DNA of 64,000 nucleotides from CAVVYV01 sp963752585 (GTDB taxonomy: Bacteria > Actinomycetota > Thermoleophilia > Solirubrobacterales > 70-9). A program made the position numbers and the translations under genes. This document shows, in pieces, positions 46,507 through 57,615 of this stretch (position 1 is its first letter; the number at the start of each line of letters is the position of its first letter). The notes below the pieces were generated by a model. The model was not told the DNA's origin. It was given only the letters and a program-made list of their open reading frames with translations, and ran no database searches. The stretch covers positions 62,001-126,000 of the forward strand of contig CAVVYV010000001.1 in the NCBI GenBank assembly GCA_963752585.1, given 5' to 3'.

Positions 46507-47217
46507 GTGTCGAAGGAGCGTTTCCGGCGCGCCTTGCGAGGCTACGACCCAGAGGAGGTCGAGGCTGCAATTCAGGCGCGTGACGCCCGGCTGGCGCGCC
46601 TCGAGCGCGAGGCCCAGCGGCTCGCCGAGCGGGTGGTGGAGCGCGAGAAGCGGCTGCAGGATGCGCTGGCGCGGCTCGGGGAGGGTTCCCCGCGGGCGAT
46701 CGGCCTGCTGGGACGGAGGATCGAGGACATCTACGCCCAGGCTCGCCGCCAGGCGACGAGGATCAGGATGAACGCGCTCGAGGACGCGGTCCAGATCTCC
46801 GAGCGGGTGAGCGAGCTCGCGAAGCTCCGCGACGACCTCGGGGCGCGGGTGGCCGAGCTGGCAGGGTTCGCGGGGACGCGGGCCAGCGCCCGCGAACAGG
46901 AGCAGCGAGCGGGGACGGAGGCGGCCGCCGACGGGGTCTACGCCGGGCCGGTCGAGGTCGAGGTCGGGCCGCTCAGCGACTTCGCCCAGCTGAGCGGCTT
47001 CGAGGACGCGGCGGCTGAGATCGACGGCGCCTCCGAGATCAAGGTGCGCCGCTTCGCCGAGGGCCGCGCCACCTTCTCGATGAGGCTCGGCGAGCCGGTC
47101 GAGCTCCTCCGCGAGCTCGAGGAGCGGGCGCCGTTCGAGTTCAAGGTTCGCGACATGCGCGGCGACGGCCTCACCCTCGACGTGGACGACGACACCGAAC
47201 CCCGTCGCGCCGCGTAG
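46507..47217 (+). CDS. DivIVA-domain coiled-coil protein
   Basis: 236 residues. The N-terminus KERFRRALRGYDPEEVEAAI resembles the DivIVA/GpsB membrane-curvature motif (F…RGYDxxEV). A long coiled coil follows to about residue 125, with Arg/Glu heptads (ARLARLEREAQRLAERV). A C-terminal globular part (VEVEVGPLSDFAQLSGFE, KVRRFAEGRATFSMRLGE) has the alternating pattern of a ferredoxin-like beta domain that I have seen attached to such proteins in actinobacteria. Probably cell-pole or cell-envelope scaffolding; its target is unknown. Stands alone before tRNA-Ala. Confidence 0.7.
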   Translation: MSKERFRRALRGYDPEEVEAAIQARDARLARLEREAQRLAERVVEREKRLQDALARLGEGSPRAIGLLGRRIEDIYAQARRQATRIRMNALEDAVQISERVSELAKLRDDLGARVAELAGFAGTRASAREQEQRAGTEAAADGVYAGPVEVEVGPLSDFAQLSGFEDAAAEIDGASEIKVRRFAEGRATFSMRLGEPVELLRELEERAPFEFKVRDMRGDGLTLDVDDDTEPRRAA

Positions 47218-47256
47218 AAGCCCCCTCCGGCCGCTCGGGCTCTCAGTGGGGACATC

Positions 47257-47262
47257 TACAAT
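47257..47262 (+). promoter_or_regulatory. Probable -10 box of tRNA-Ala
   Basis: TACAAT lies 11 nt before the mature 5' end of tRNA-Ala. Confidence 0.5.
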
Positions 47263-47273
47263 TCCCGCTCCCT

Positions 47274-47346
47274 GGGGCTATAGCTCAGTTGGGAGAGCGT
47301 CCGGCTGGCAGCCGGGAGGTCGTGGGTTCGAGTCCCACTAGCTCCA
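47274..47346 (+). tRNA. tRNA-Ala (anticodon GGC)
   Basis: 73-nt cloverleaf. Acceptor strands GGGGCTA and TAGCTCC pair with one G-T wobble at the third pair, the position that in alanine tRNAs usually holds G3:U70, the AlaRS identity element. The anticodon stem TCCGG/CCGGG carries the loop CTGGCAG with GGC. T arm GTGGG-TTCGAGT-CCCAC. Discriminator A; CCA not encoded. Located 27 nt before acs. Confidence 0.95.
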
Positions 47347-47373
47347 CTTCTCTTGAGACGAGGGTGAGGAGAG

Positions 47374-49359
<1,986 letters not shown>

Positions 49360-49388
49360 GCTAAAGCCCGCTCTTAGACTCATCCCTG

Positions 49389-51986
49389 ATGAGCGCCGAA
49401 GAGCGATATGACCCCGCCGCGATCGAGGACCGCTGGCAGCGAGTCTGGGAGGAGGAGGGGACCTGGGAGGTCGCAAACCCTGGCCAGCCCGGCTTCGACC
49501 CTGAAAAGCCGAAGAGCTACGTGCTCGAGATGCTCCCCTACCCATCAGGCGAGCCGCACGTCGGGCACCTGAAGACCTACTCGGTCGGCGACGCGATCGC
49601 CCACTTCCGCCGCCGCCGCGGATTCAACGTCGTTCACCCGATGGGCTATGACGCCTTCGGGCTGCCGGCGGAAAACAACGCGATCGAGACCGGGCAGCAT
49701 CCACGGATCGCCACCGAGGCGTCGATCGATGCCTTCCGCAAGCAGTTCAACCGGTGGGGGATCTCGATCGACTGGACCCGCGAGCTGGGCACCCACGAGC
49801 CCTCCTACTACCGCTGGACCCAGTGGATCTTCCTGAAGCTCTACGAGCGGAAGCTCGCATACCGCCACGAGGCCGCCGTCCACTGGTGCCCTCACGACCA
49901 GACCGTGCTCGCCAACGAGCAGGTGATCGACGGCCGCTGCGAGCGCTGCGGGACCCTCGTCGAGCTGCGAAACCTCGAGCAGTGGTTCTTCAAGATCACC
50001 GACTACGCAGACCGCCTGCTGGAGGACTTCGACCTCCTCGAGTCCTGGCCCGAGAACGTCGTCACCATGCAGCGCAACTGGATCGGGCGCTCCGAGGGGG
50101 CCGAGGTCGTCTTCCGCTGCGAGGAGCCCGCCCTCGACTTCCCGGTGTTCACCACCCGGCCCGACACCCTCTTCGGCGCCACCTTCTTCGTCCTTGCGCC
50201 AGAGCATCCCGAAGTCGAGCGGCTGGCGGCGGGCACCGGGAACGAGCAGGAGGTGCACGCCTACGTCAACGAGTCCGCCCGCGCAACCGCCGAGGAGCGC
50301 GCATCGGAGGAGCGCCAGAAGACCGGTGTGCCGCTGGGGCGCGAGGTTGTGAACCCGGTGAACGGCGAGCGAATCCCGATCTTCGTGGCCGACTACGTGC
50401 TGATGGAGTACGGGACCGGAGCGATCATGGCCGTCCCCGCCCACGACGAGCGGGATTACGACTTCGCCGAGGCATTCGGCCTGCCGATCCGCCACGTCGT
50501 CGTGCCCGCCGACGTCTACGAGGCGGCTACGGCCGGCGGGGACCCGGCGGCGGCCATCCGAATCGCTGAGGAGCGAACGGCGGGGGAGGGCCCCTTGCTA
50601 AAGCACTCCGAGGGTGAGCGGCTGATCAACTCTGGGCGCTTCGACGGGATGACCTCGCCGGAGGCGATCGAGGCGATCATCGCCTGGCTCTCGCAGGAGG
50701 GTCGCGGCAAGCCCGCGGTTCACTACCGCCTCCGCGACTGGCTCGTCTCCCGCCAGCGCTACTGGGGGGCCCCGATCCCGATCATCTACTGCGACCGCTG
50801 CGGCATGGTTCCCGTTCCGGAGGAACAGCTGCCGGTGCTGCTCCCCGACATCGACAACTACGCGCCGAAGGGCAGGAGCCCGCTGGCCGCCGCCGAGGAG
50901 TGGGTCAACATCGAATGTCCGTCATGCGGTGGCGAGGCGCATCGGGAGACGGACACGATGGACACCTTCGTCGACTCCTCCTGGTACTTCCTCCGCTACC
51001 TGGACCCGCGAAACGACGACGCGCCCTGGGACCGGGAGGTCGCTGACTACTGGATGCCCGTCGACCAGTACATCGGTGGAGTCGAGCACGCGATCCTCCA
51101 CCTGATGTACGCGCGCTTCTTCACCAAGGCGCTCCATGACATGGACCTGCTGGAGGCGCGCGAGCCGTTCGCCAACCTCTTCACCCAGGGGATGATCACC
51201 CGCGACGGGGCGAAGATGTCGAAGTCGCGCGGCAACACCGTCGACCCAGCCGAGCTCGTGGACCGCTTCGGGGCGGACGCGCTCCGCACCTACATCTGCT
51301 TCATGGGACCGCCGATCAAGGGCGGGGACTGGTCCGACGAGGGGGTGGAGGGGATCTTCCGCTTCCTCGCAAGGCTCTGGCGCCTTGGCCGCGAGGTGGC
51401 GGAGAAGACGGACCCGGGCGAGACCACCGACGGCTCGGAAGGAGACGCGCGCGAGCTCCTTGCCAAGGCCCACTGGGCGATCGACAAGGCCACCCGCGAC
51501 ATCGAGCCTCGCTTCCAGCTCAACACCGCAATCGCCGCGGTGATGGAGCTGGTCAACAAGATCTACGAGCTCAAGGACGGGCTGCTCAACGAAACGGGTG
51601 GCTCCTCGGCTTCGCCTGCGGAGCCCCCTCGCACAACCGCCGGGTCAGCCGTCGTCCGCTTCTCGACGATGACGGCGGCATCGCTGCTCTTCCCGTTCGC
51701 GCCCCACCTCGGCTCGGAGATCTACGAGTGGCTGACCGGGGAGCGGGTCTGGGAGCAGCCCTGGCCGGAGGCCGACGAGAAGCTGCTCGAGCGCGACACA
51801 TTCATGCTCGTCGTCCAAGTGAACGGAAAGCTCCGCGACAGGATCGAGGCCGACTCCGGCGCCCCCGAGGAGGAGCTGCTGCGGCTCGCCCGGGGGAGCG
51901 AGAACGTTCAGCGCCACCTCGACGGCAAGCAGGTGGTGAAGGAGGTCGTCGTCCCGGGGAAGCTCGTCAACCTGGTTGTGCGCTAG
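49389..51986 (+). CDS. leuS: Leucyl-tRNA synthetase with element-derived insert
   Basis: 865 residues. Class Ia motifs: HVGH (His57) in YPSGEPHVGHLKTY and KMSKS (609-613). The CP1 editing domain contains TTRPDTLFGATFF and GTGAIMAVPAHDERDYDFA. A zinc-knuckle CPHDQ…CERCG is present. Residues 735-748 (ETGGSSASPAEPPR) are encoded by a palindromic element and lie in the anticodon-binding helical domain, between two helices (…YELKDGLLN and FSTMTAASLLFPF), where a loop insertion would be tolerated. TAGACT at 49375-49380 ends 8 nt before the ATG. The 3' end overlaps a convergent GGDEF gene by 20 bp. Confidence 0.96.
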   Translation: MSAEERYDPAAIEDRWQRVWEEEGTWEVANPGQPGFDPEKPKSYVLEMLPYPSGEPHVGHLKTYSVGDAIAHFRRRRGFNVVHPMGYDAFGLPAENNAIETGQHPRIATEASIDAFRKQFNRWGISIDWTRELGTHEPSYYRWTQWIFLKLYERKLAYRHEAAVHWCPHDQTVLANEQVIDGRCERCGTLVELRNLEQWFFKITDYADRLLEDFDLLESWPENVVTMQRNWIGRSEGAEVVFRCEEPALDFPVFTTRPDTLFGATFFVLAPEHPEVERLAAGTGNEQEVHAYVNESARATAEERASEERQKTGVPLGREVVNPVNGERIPIFVADYVLMEYGTGAIMAVPAHDERDYDFAEAFGLPIRHVVVPADVYEAATAGGDPAAAIRIAEERTAGEGPLLKHSEGERLINSGRFDGMTSPEAIEAIIAWLSQEGRGKPAVHYRLRDWLVSRQRYWGAPIPIIYCDRCGMVPVPEEQLPVLLPDIDNYAPKGRSPLAAAEEWVNIECPSCGGEAHRETDTMDTFVDSSWYFLRYLDPRNDDAPWDREVADYWMPVDQYIGGVEHAILHLMYARFFTKALHDMDLLEAREPFANLFTQGMITRDGAKMSKSRGNTVDPAELVDRFGADALRTYICFMGPPIKGGDWSDEGVEGIFRFLARLWRLGREVAEKTDPGETTDGSEGDARELLAKAHWAIDKATRDIEPRFQLNTAIAAVMELVNKIYELKDGLLNETGGSSASPAEPPRTTAGSAVVRFSTMTAASLLFPFAPHLGSEIYEWLTGERVWEQPWPEADEKLLERDTFMLVVQVNGKLRDRIEADSGAPEEELLRLARGSENVQRHLDGKQVVKEVVVPGKLVNLVVR
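51591..51633 (+). repeat. Palindromic element, copy 3 (inside leuS)
   Basis: 43 bases identical to 45649-45691 in rsfS, beginning at a codon boundary and read in the same frame. Confidence 0.92.
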
Positions 51987-52509
51987 CCGGCTCGGTCGCG
52001 GGTCGGCGATCGAGAGTCGGCGCGTAGAGCATGAAGTTGCTTCCGCCTCGGTCCTTGGCCGCCTCGAGGGCAAGGTCGGCGCGGCTCATCAGCTCCTCAC
52101 CGCTGATCGGGCCTTCGACTGGTGCGATGCCGACGCTGGCGGTGGTGGCTGGGCCCTCATCGGATTCCTCGCTGGCGAGGGCGGTCACCAGCGTGTCGGC
52201 GACAACCCTTGCCGAGGTGACGTTTGCGTCGTGCATGAGGACCGCGAACTCGGCTCCCCCCACCCTGGCGATGAAGTCGCTGCTCCGGAGGCGGTTTTGC
52301 AGCTTCTCCGCCACGCGCCGAACCAGCTGGTCCCCGGCGGCGTCGCCCATGGTGCGGACCACGGCCTTGAAGTCATCGAGGTCGATGGCGATCACCGCGC
52401 CACTCCAGCCGGAGCGCCGAGCGCGCGCGATGTGCGAGCCCAGCTCCTCCTGGAAGCGGTGCCTGTTCGGGAGCCCGGTGAGCTCGTCCTGGAGAACAGA
52501 TCGATCCAT
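51967..52509 (-). CDS. Stand-alone GGDEF domain, degenerate active site
   Basis: 180 residues holding only a GGDEF fold: DELTGLPNRHRFQEEL at the front, AVIAIDLDDFKAVV for the first metal-binding Asp, and RADLALEAAKDRGGSNF near the end. The signature reads VGGAEF, so the third residue, a metal/catalytic Asp or Glu in active diguanylate cyclases, is Ala. It is probably inactive as a cyclase and may act as a c-di-GMP or GTP sensor. No sensory domain precedes it. The RxxD inhibitory site is not evident. The minus-strand ATG 52509 is preceded by GGTGG. Confidence 0.75.
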   Translation of the reverse strand: MDRSVLQDELTGLPNRHRFQEELGSHIARARRSGWSGAVIAIDLDDFKAVVRTMGDAAGDQLVRRVAEKLQNRLRSSDFIARVGGAEFAVLMHDANVTSARVVADTLVTALASEESDEGPATTASVGIAPVEGPISGEELMSRADLALEAAKDRGGSNFMLYAPTLDRRPATEPASAQPG

Positions 52510-52579
52510 CCACCATTACATCGGCGGATTCCACGCCAAGTTGAGCGGATGACCCGCAAAATTCTGCTAGAAAGGCGGC

Positions 52580-52975
52580 GTGCTGGTCAGGCGGCTCGCG
52601 GAGGCTCCCACCGAGGAGTGGCACAGGCTCCGTAATCGCATCCTCATGGATGCGGGGGAGCTCGGTTCCCGGAACATCTCGGTGACCTGGCTCGAGGTGC
52701 CCCCGGACATCGACCAGGAGCTTCATTCGCACGAGGAGGCCGAGCAGGTCTACGTCGTCGTCAGCGGCGGCGGCACGATGACGGTCGCCGGCGACACCCA
52801 GCCGATCGCCGAGGGCGATCTGGTCATGGTTCCTCCGGCCACCGATCACTCGATCGCGAATCAGGGCTCCGCCGACCTCTGCTGCGTATCGGTTCAATCG
52901 CCGCCGGTCACCGCCTCCGAGGTCTTCGGACGCACGGTCGCGACCGCGGCCTCCGAGTACGACGAGGAGGAGTAA
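52580..52975 (+). CDS. Cupin-domain protein
   Basis: 131 residues from GTG 52580. Cupin motif 1 reads ELHSHEEAEQVYVVVSGGGTM and motif 2 DLVMVPPATDHSIANQG, so the three ligands His, His, Glu plus the last His are kept. A TAGAAA stretch ends 6 nt before the start and also resembles a ribosome site (AAAGG). A second, unrelated single-domain cupin lies at 46 kb. The function is unknown. The acylphosphatase gene follows closely and may share its transcript. Confidence 0.78.
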   Translation: MLVRRLAEAPTEEWHRLRNRILMDAGELGSRNISVTWLEVPPDIDQELHSHEEAEQVYVVVSGGGTMTVAGDTQPIAEGDLVMVPPATDHSIANQGSADLCCVSVQSPPVTASEVFGRTVATAASEYDEEE

Positions 52976-52980
52976 GCGCC

Positions 52981-53247
52981 CTGACCCGGAAGCGGGTCGT
53001 GGTCAGCGGGCGCGTCCAGGGTGTCTTCTTCCGAGACACCGCCCGCCGCCGGGCGGAGGCGGCCGGCATCGCGGGCTGGATCAGTAACCGCCCCGATGGC
53101 GCCGTCGAGGCGGTGTTCGAAGGGGAGCCGGACCGGGTGAGCGAGTTGGTCGAGTTCTGTCGCCACGGCCCCAGCCGCGCCGAGGTCGCGAACGTCGAGG
53201 TGATCGACGAGGAGCCCGAGGGTCTGAGCGGCTTCGAGGTTCGCTGA
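52981..53247 (+). CDS. acyP: Acylphosphatase
   Basis: 88 residues if started at CTG 52981: the conserved strand KRVVVSGRVQGVFFRDTARR contains the catalytic Arg, and GWISNRPDGAVEAVFEG gives the catalytic Asn. It hydrolyses acyl phosphates in the cytoplasm. A normal start (GTG 52999) would cut into the first beta strand, so CTG, with GGAGGAG upstream, fits better. Confidence 0.88.
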   Translation: MTRKRVVVSGRVQGVFFRDTARRRAEAAGIAGWISNRPDGAVEAVFEGEPDRVSELVEFCRHGPSRAEVANVEVIDEEPEGLSGFEVR

Positions 53248-53334
53248 GCCGTGTCGCACAGGCTTGGCCGTTCGTCCACTGACTCGTAACGGAGCGATGG
53301 TCTCCCGCGTGCGCGGGTGGACGAGGCTGGCTGC

Positions 53335-53904
53335 GTGCCCGAGCTCAGCCGCTCACAGCTCCTCGTCTACGGGGCGATCGCGGTCGCGGTTCTCCTCATC
53401 GGCGCCCGCTGGATTCGCTCGGGGGAGGCCCAAGGGCAGGGCCCCGACGCGGGGTTGAGCTTCCCGGGCGACATCCAAGCGAGCGATGGGGGGACCCGGG
53501 ACGCGGTCGTGCACGTCGCGGGAGCGGTTCGCCGCCCGGGCGTCTACAGGTTCCCAACCGGCGCCCGGGTGACCGACGCCGTCAGCCGCGCGGGCGGCCT
53601 CGCCGCGGGAGCGGAGGAGGATTCAATCAACCTCGCGGCCCGGCTCAGCGACGGCCAGCAGGTGGTCGTCCCCAGCCGGGGGGCGGCCGGGGCGACCGCG
53701 GCCGGCGGTGACGGGCCGATCAGCCTCGGGAGCGCCACGGTCGAGCAGCTCGACGAGATCGAGGGGATCGGCCCGGTGACCGCCCAGAAGATCGTCGAGT
53801 TCCGCGACCAGCAGGGCGGCCTCTCCTCGGTCGACGAGCTCGATCAGATCAGCGGCATCGGCCCCTCGACGATGGAGGCACTGCGGGCGCGGCTTCAGCC
53901 CTGA
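53335..53904 (+). CDS. comEA: Competence DNA receptor ComEA
   Basis: 189 residues. One N-terminal membrane anchor (LLVYGAIAVAVLLIGARWI), an SLBB domain (VVHVAGAVRRPGVYRFPTG) and tandem helix-hairpin-helix motifs (IEGIGPVTAQKIVEF, ISGIGPSTMEALRARL) that bind double-stranded DNA outside the membrane. GTG 53335 fits homologues; GTG 53317 is also in frame. Overlaps comEC by 4 nt (CTGA). Confidence 0.93.
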   Translation: MPELSRSQLLVYGAIAVAVLLIGARWIRSGEAQGQGPDAGLSFPGDIQASDGGTRDAVVHVAGAVRRPGVYRFPTGARVTDAVSRAGGLAAGAEEDSINLAARLSDGQQVVVPSRGAAGATAAGGDGPISLGSATVEQLDEIEGIGPVTAQKIVEFRDQQGGLSSVDELDQISGIGPSTMEALRARLQP

Positions 53905-56251
53905 GACGACTCTCCGCCGCTCGAGAGTGGCGGATCGCGGCCCTTGCCGGACTCACCGCCGGGCTGGCTCTGTCTCCACTCGCCGCGCCGAGCCCGCCAC
54001 CGGAGGCGCTCGGCGCCGTCCCGCTCGCGGTCGCCACCCTTGCCGCGCTGCGGCCCCGCGCCGCCCGCGATGGCTCCCTCGCCTGGCTGGCGCTCGTCTG
54101 CCTCCTCGCCGGGCTCGCGGGCGTACTGGCGGGCGGGGCGAGGATCGACGCGATCGACGCGGGCGCCCTTCGGGCGCGGCCGGGGACGGAGGTCTCGCTG
54201 CGCGGGACCGTTGCCGCCGTCCCCCGCCACGTCGGCGGCGAGGTGAGCGTTCCCGTCGCCACCGACGCCGGCAGGGTGCTCGTGATCGCACCCGAGCCGG
54301 TCGGCGAGGTGGCGGTCGGATCGACGGTTGGCGCCGAGGGTGTCCTGGCGGACCCGGAGCCGTGGCGAGCGGGGGAGCTGCGCCGCCGGGGGATCGCGCT
54401 CACCCTGCGGAGCGAGGGCCTGGAGCCGGGCGAGGGCGCCCGCGGCGGCCTCGCCGGGGCGTTCGACGAGGTCCGCGAGCGGGCGGAGCGCGCTCTGTCG
54501 CGGGGGATGCCGGAGCCCGAGTCGGCGCTCGCCCGTGGATTCGTCCTCGGCGAGGACGACCGCATCGACCCCGGTGTCCGGGACGAGTTCAAGCGCTCCG
54601 GCCTCGCCCACCTGCTCGCGGTCTCGGGGCAGAACGTGCTCCTGCTCTGCCTCCTCGCCTGGCCGCTGCTGGCCCTTCTCGGCCTCACCCTGCGGGCGCG
54701 GTTGCTGGCGCTGCTCGCGCTGATCGCCGATCTACGTCCCGGTCACCGGCGCCGGCCCGTCGATCCAGCGCGCGGGGGTGATGGGCGCCGCCGGCCTGGT
54801 CGCGGCGCTCGCGGAGCGCCCGCGCTCGCGGGCGTACGCACTGCTCCTGGCGGCGGCCGTCACTCTCGCCCTCAACCCCCGGGTGAGCGGCGACGTCGGC
54901 TGGCAGCTGAGCTTCGCCGCCGTGCTCGGGATCCTCCTCTGGTCCGCCCGCCTGGCGCCCCTGCTGGCGGGCCGGGCGCGGCGCGGCTCGCCCCGCCGCG
55001 CCCTCGCCGAGGGGGTGGCGGTGACCGCGGCGGCGACCGTCGCCACGGCCCCGCTGATGGCCCACCACTTCGAGACCTTCTCGCTCGCGGCGCTGCCGGC
55101 CAACCTTCTCGCACTCCCCGCGGTGGCGCCTGCGATGTGGCTGGGAATGCTCACCGGGATCGCCGGCCAGCTGCCCGCCGTCCCGGTCGAGCCGATCAAC
55201 TGGCTCAACTCGCTCTTCCTCGCCTACATCGCCGCGATCGCCCACTGGCTCGGAGCCCCATCGTGGTCATTGGTCGAGATCCCGCTCGCGACGCCGGCAG
55301 CGGTCGCCGCCGCCTATCTGGGGTTGACCGCGGTGGTCGAACTTCTGCTTCGGGCTGCGCAGCGCCGGAGCGGCATGGTGTTGTGGCGTGCAAGCGTCAC
55401 CTTGCCCGCCACCGCCATCGCACTCGTTGTGGCAATGGTGGTCGGGGTCGCCCTGCTCAAGTCGGACGATGCGGAGCGTGCAGGCGACTCCGGCCATCTG
55501 ATCGTGCGGGTGCTCGATGTCGGCCAGGGGGACTCGATCCTCCTCGACCCGCCCGACGCGGATCCGGTCCTCGTGGACACCGGACCGCCCGGAGCGGATG
55601 TCGCAGAGCGACTTCGGGAGCTGGGGGTGGACTCGCTGGCCGCGGTCGTGATCAGCCACGATCAGTCCGATCACGCGGGCGGGCTCGGCGAACTGCTCGA
55701 CTCGCTTCCGGTTGACCGGGTCGTTTATGGCGTGGTCGATCCGCGGCTCCGGCAGCTGGCGCTCGCGGCGGGAACGAGCCCGCTGAAGGCTTGCGGAAGG
55801 GGGCGAGCTCGACGCCGGTGGCCTCCGGCTCACCGCGTTGTGGCCGCCCAGGGAGCTCGCGGCGGAGCCCTCAGAGGACCCGAACCCGCTCTGCCTGGTG
55901 TTGGTGGCCGAGTGGCGTCACTTCTCGATCCTCCTCCCGGGCGATGCCGAGGCGGAGGCGGCGCCGATCGACCCAGGGCCGATCGACGTGCTCAAGGTCG
56001 CCCACCACGGCTCCGAGGACGCCGGCCTCGCCGGCCTCCTCGACCACACCGTCCCCAAGCTCGCGGTGATCTCGGTCGGCGAGGGCAATTCCTACGGCCA
56101 CCCGACCCGCGAGACGATCTCCACCCTGGGCGAGCACCATGTCCCCGCGCTCCGCACGGACGAGGCGGGCGAGGTGACGATCGAGGCGAGCCCCTCGGGC
56201 TGGACACGTCGTCCCCGCCGCGGGAGGCTGATGGTCCGAATGGAGGCCTGA
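53901..56251 (+). CDS. comEC: Competence DNA channel ComEC/Rec2, two frameshifts
   Basis: About 782 residues when joined. The N-terminal membrane/OB region (from CTG 53901, LRRLSAAREWRIAALAG) is followed by the competence domain (FKRSGLAHLLAVSGQNVLLL, GAGPSIQRAGVMGAAGL, WQLSFAAVLGIL) and a C-terminal metallo-beta-lactamase domain (VLDVGQGDSILL, VVISHDQSDHAGG, KVAHHGSED). Extra bases at about 54729 (ATCGCCGATCTACG) and near 55790 break the frame. Forms the inner-membrane channel for single-stranded DNA uptake. CTG 53901 overlaps the comEA stop and is the only start near the N-terminus. Confidence 0.88.
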
Positions 56252-56259
56252 GCGGCAAA

Positions 56260-56265
56260 TACACT
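56260..56265 (+). promoter_or_regulatory. Leaderless -10 box for holA
   Basis: TACACT ends 6 nt before GTG 56272, in the 20-bp gap after comEC. Confidence 0.5.
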
Positions 56266-56271
56266 CGGCCG

Positions 56272-57288
56272 GTGGCCGAGGCCGAGATCAAGCCCGCGTA
56301 TCTGATCTCCGGGAGCGACGAGGCGAAGATCGCTCGGACCCGGGCACGCCTGCGAGCTCGCGCCGAGCGCGAGGGAGGCGCCGGGGCGCTGGAGCTGTTC
56401 GAGGCGGGGGAGGGCCGGCGGGCCCCCGACGCCGAGGCGCTGCTCGCCTCGCTCGCGGCGATCTCGCTGATCGCCGCGCGGCGCTACCTGCTCGTCGACG
56501 GGGTCGAAGCCTGGGGCAAGAAGGACACCGAGCGGGTGGCCGAGGCCCTCGGGACGCTTCCGCCGGAGACCACGGTCGCCCTGGTCGCCCGAGGGAAGCC
56601 GCCGGCGCCGCTGGCGAAGGCAGTGAAGGCGGCCGGCGGCGAGCAGCTGCGGTTCGAGGCACCGAAGGAGCGCGAGCTGCCGAAGCAGCTGGTCGCCGAT
56701 GCCGGCGAGCTCGGATTCGAGCTCGACCTCGATGCCGCCCGGCTCCTTGTCGAGCGCCTCGGCCCGCGCCCGCTGCGCCTGCGGAACGAGCTCGAGCGCC
56801 TCGCGCTGTGGGCAGGGGACGACGGTCGAGTCGGGCGCGAGCAGCTCGAGGCGATCATCTCCGACACCTCCGAGGAGGCGATCTGGTCGCTTGCCGACGC
56901 CCTGGTCGAGGGCGACGAGGCCGAGGTGACGGCGATCTCGGAGCGTCTGGTGGGGCAGGGCGAGGCGCTCCCCAGGGTGATCTACGCGCTCGCCCCCCGG
57001 CTGCGTCAGGCGCTGCGCGCCTCGCGCGAGCTCGAGGCTGGCCGGCCGCCGAAGGAGGTTGCCGGCGATCTCTCGATGCACCCCTACGCTGCTCGGATCC
57101 TGGTCTCCAAGGTCAAGGGACGCTCGCCGGAGGACCTCGACTCCGCGATCCGGGCGCTCGCCGACCTCGAGCTCTGGTCGCGGGGGGGCTCGGACTACGA
57201 CGAGCGGGTGGCTCTCACGCTTGCCCTCCGCCGCGCGCTTGAGCCCGCCGGGGGCGTTCCCCAGTCCCCGGTGCCGTTCAGCGCCTAG
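56272..57288 (+). CDS. holA: DNA polymerase III delta subunit
   Basis: 338 residues. The order of features matches HolA: YLISGSDEAKIARTRARL at the front, LVDGVEAWGKKD, LALVARG-type strand, SEEAIWSLADALVEGD and the C-terminal collar region (…MHPYAARILVSKVKGRSPEDLDSAIRALADLE split across 57070-57170). It opens the sliding clamp for loading in the replisome. comEC-holA-rpsT is the standard order. GTG 56272 is preceded by a leaderless -10. Confidence 0.92.
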   Translation: MAEAEIKPAYLISGSDEAKIARTRARLRARAEREGGAGALELFEAGEGRRAPDAEALLASLAAISLIAARRYLLVDGVEAWGKKDTERVAEALGTLPPETTVALVARGKPPAPLAKAVKAAGGEQLRFEAPKERELPKQLVADAGELGFELDLDAARLLVERLGPRPLRLRNELERLALWAGDDGRVGREQLEAIISDTSEEAIWSLADALVEGDEAEVTAISERLVGQGEALPRVIYALAPRLRQALRASRELEAGRPPKEVAGDLSMHPYAARILVSKVKGRSPEDLDSAIRALADLELWSRGGSDYDERVALTLALRRALEPAGGVPQSPVPFSA

Positions 57289-57300
57289 CTATCGCCCGGA

Positions 57301-57573
57301 CTAGCTCTTCGCCTGGGCGGCGGCGCGGATCCGGGCGGCTCGGGCCTTCTTCCGGGCGCCCGTATTGCGGTGGAGGGCGCCCTTCTGCACCGCCTTGTCG
57401 ATCCGTGAGACCAGCGCCCGATGCTCGGAATCGGCGGCCCCCGAGTCGCCCGAGGCGACCGCCTGCTCGAGCCGCCTGAAGTGGGTCTTGACGGAGCTGG
57501 CAAAGCGCAGGTTCTCGCTCCGCTCGCGCAGCGAGCGGGCGTTTCGCTTCTTCTGTGATGCGATATTCGCCAT
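57301..57573 (-). CDS. rpsT: Ribosomal protein bS20
   Basis: 90 residues. MANIASQKKRNARSLRER, VKTHFRRLEQAV and the basic end KGALHRNTGARKKARAARI are diagnostic of S20, which binds 16S rRNA. Converges with holA, divergent from murJ. A TATTCT box on the minus strand (complement of 57598-57603) is a possible promoter with a leader of about 20 nt. The very long minus-strand frame that contains it (to 59340) is a shadow of murJ. Confidence 0.96.
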   Translation of the reverse strand: MANIASQKKRNARSLRERSENLRFASSVKTHFRRLEQAVASGDSGAADSEHRALVSRIDKAVQKGALHRNTGARKKARAARIRAAAQAKS

Positions 57574-57615
57574 GGAAAGACCCGCGGGGCGGGCGGCGAA
57601 TGAGAATAGCGGCTG

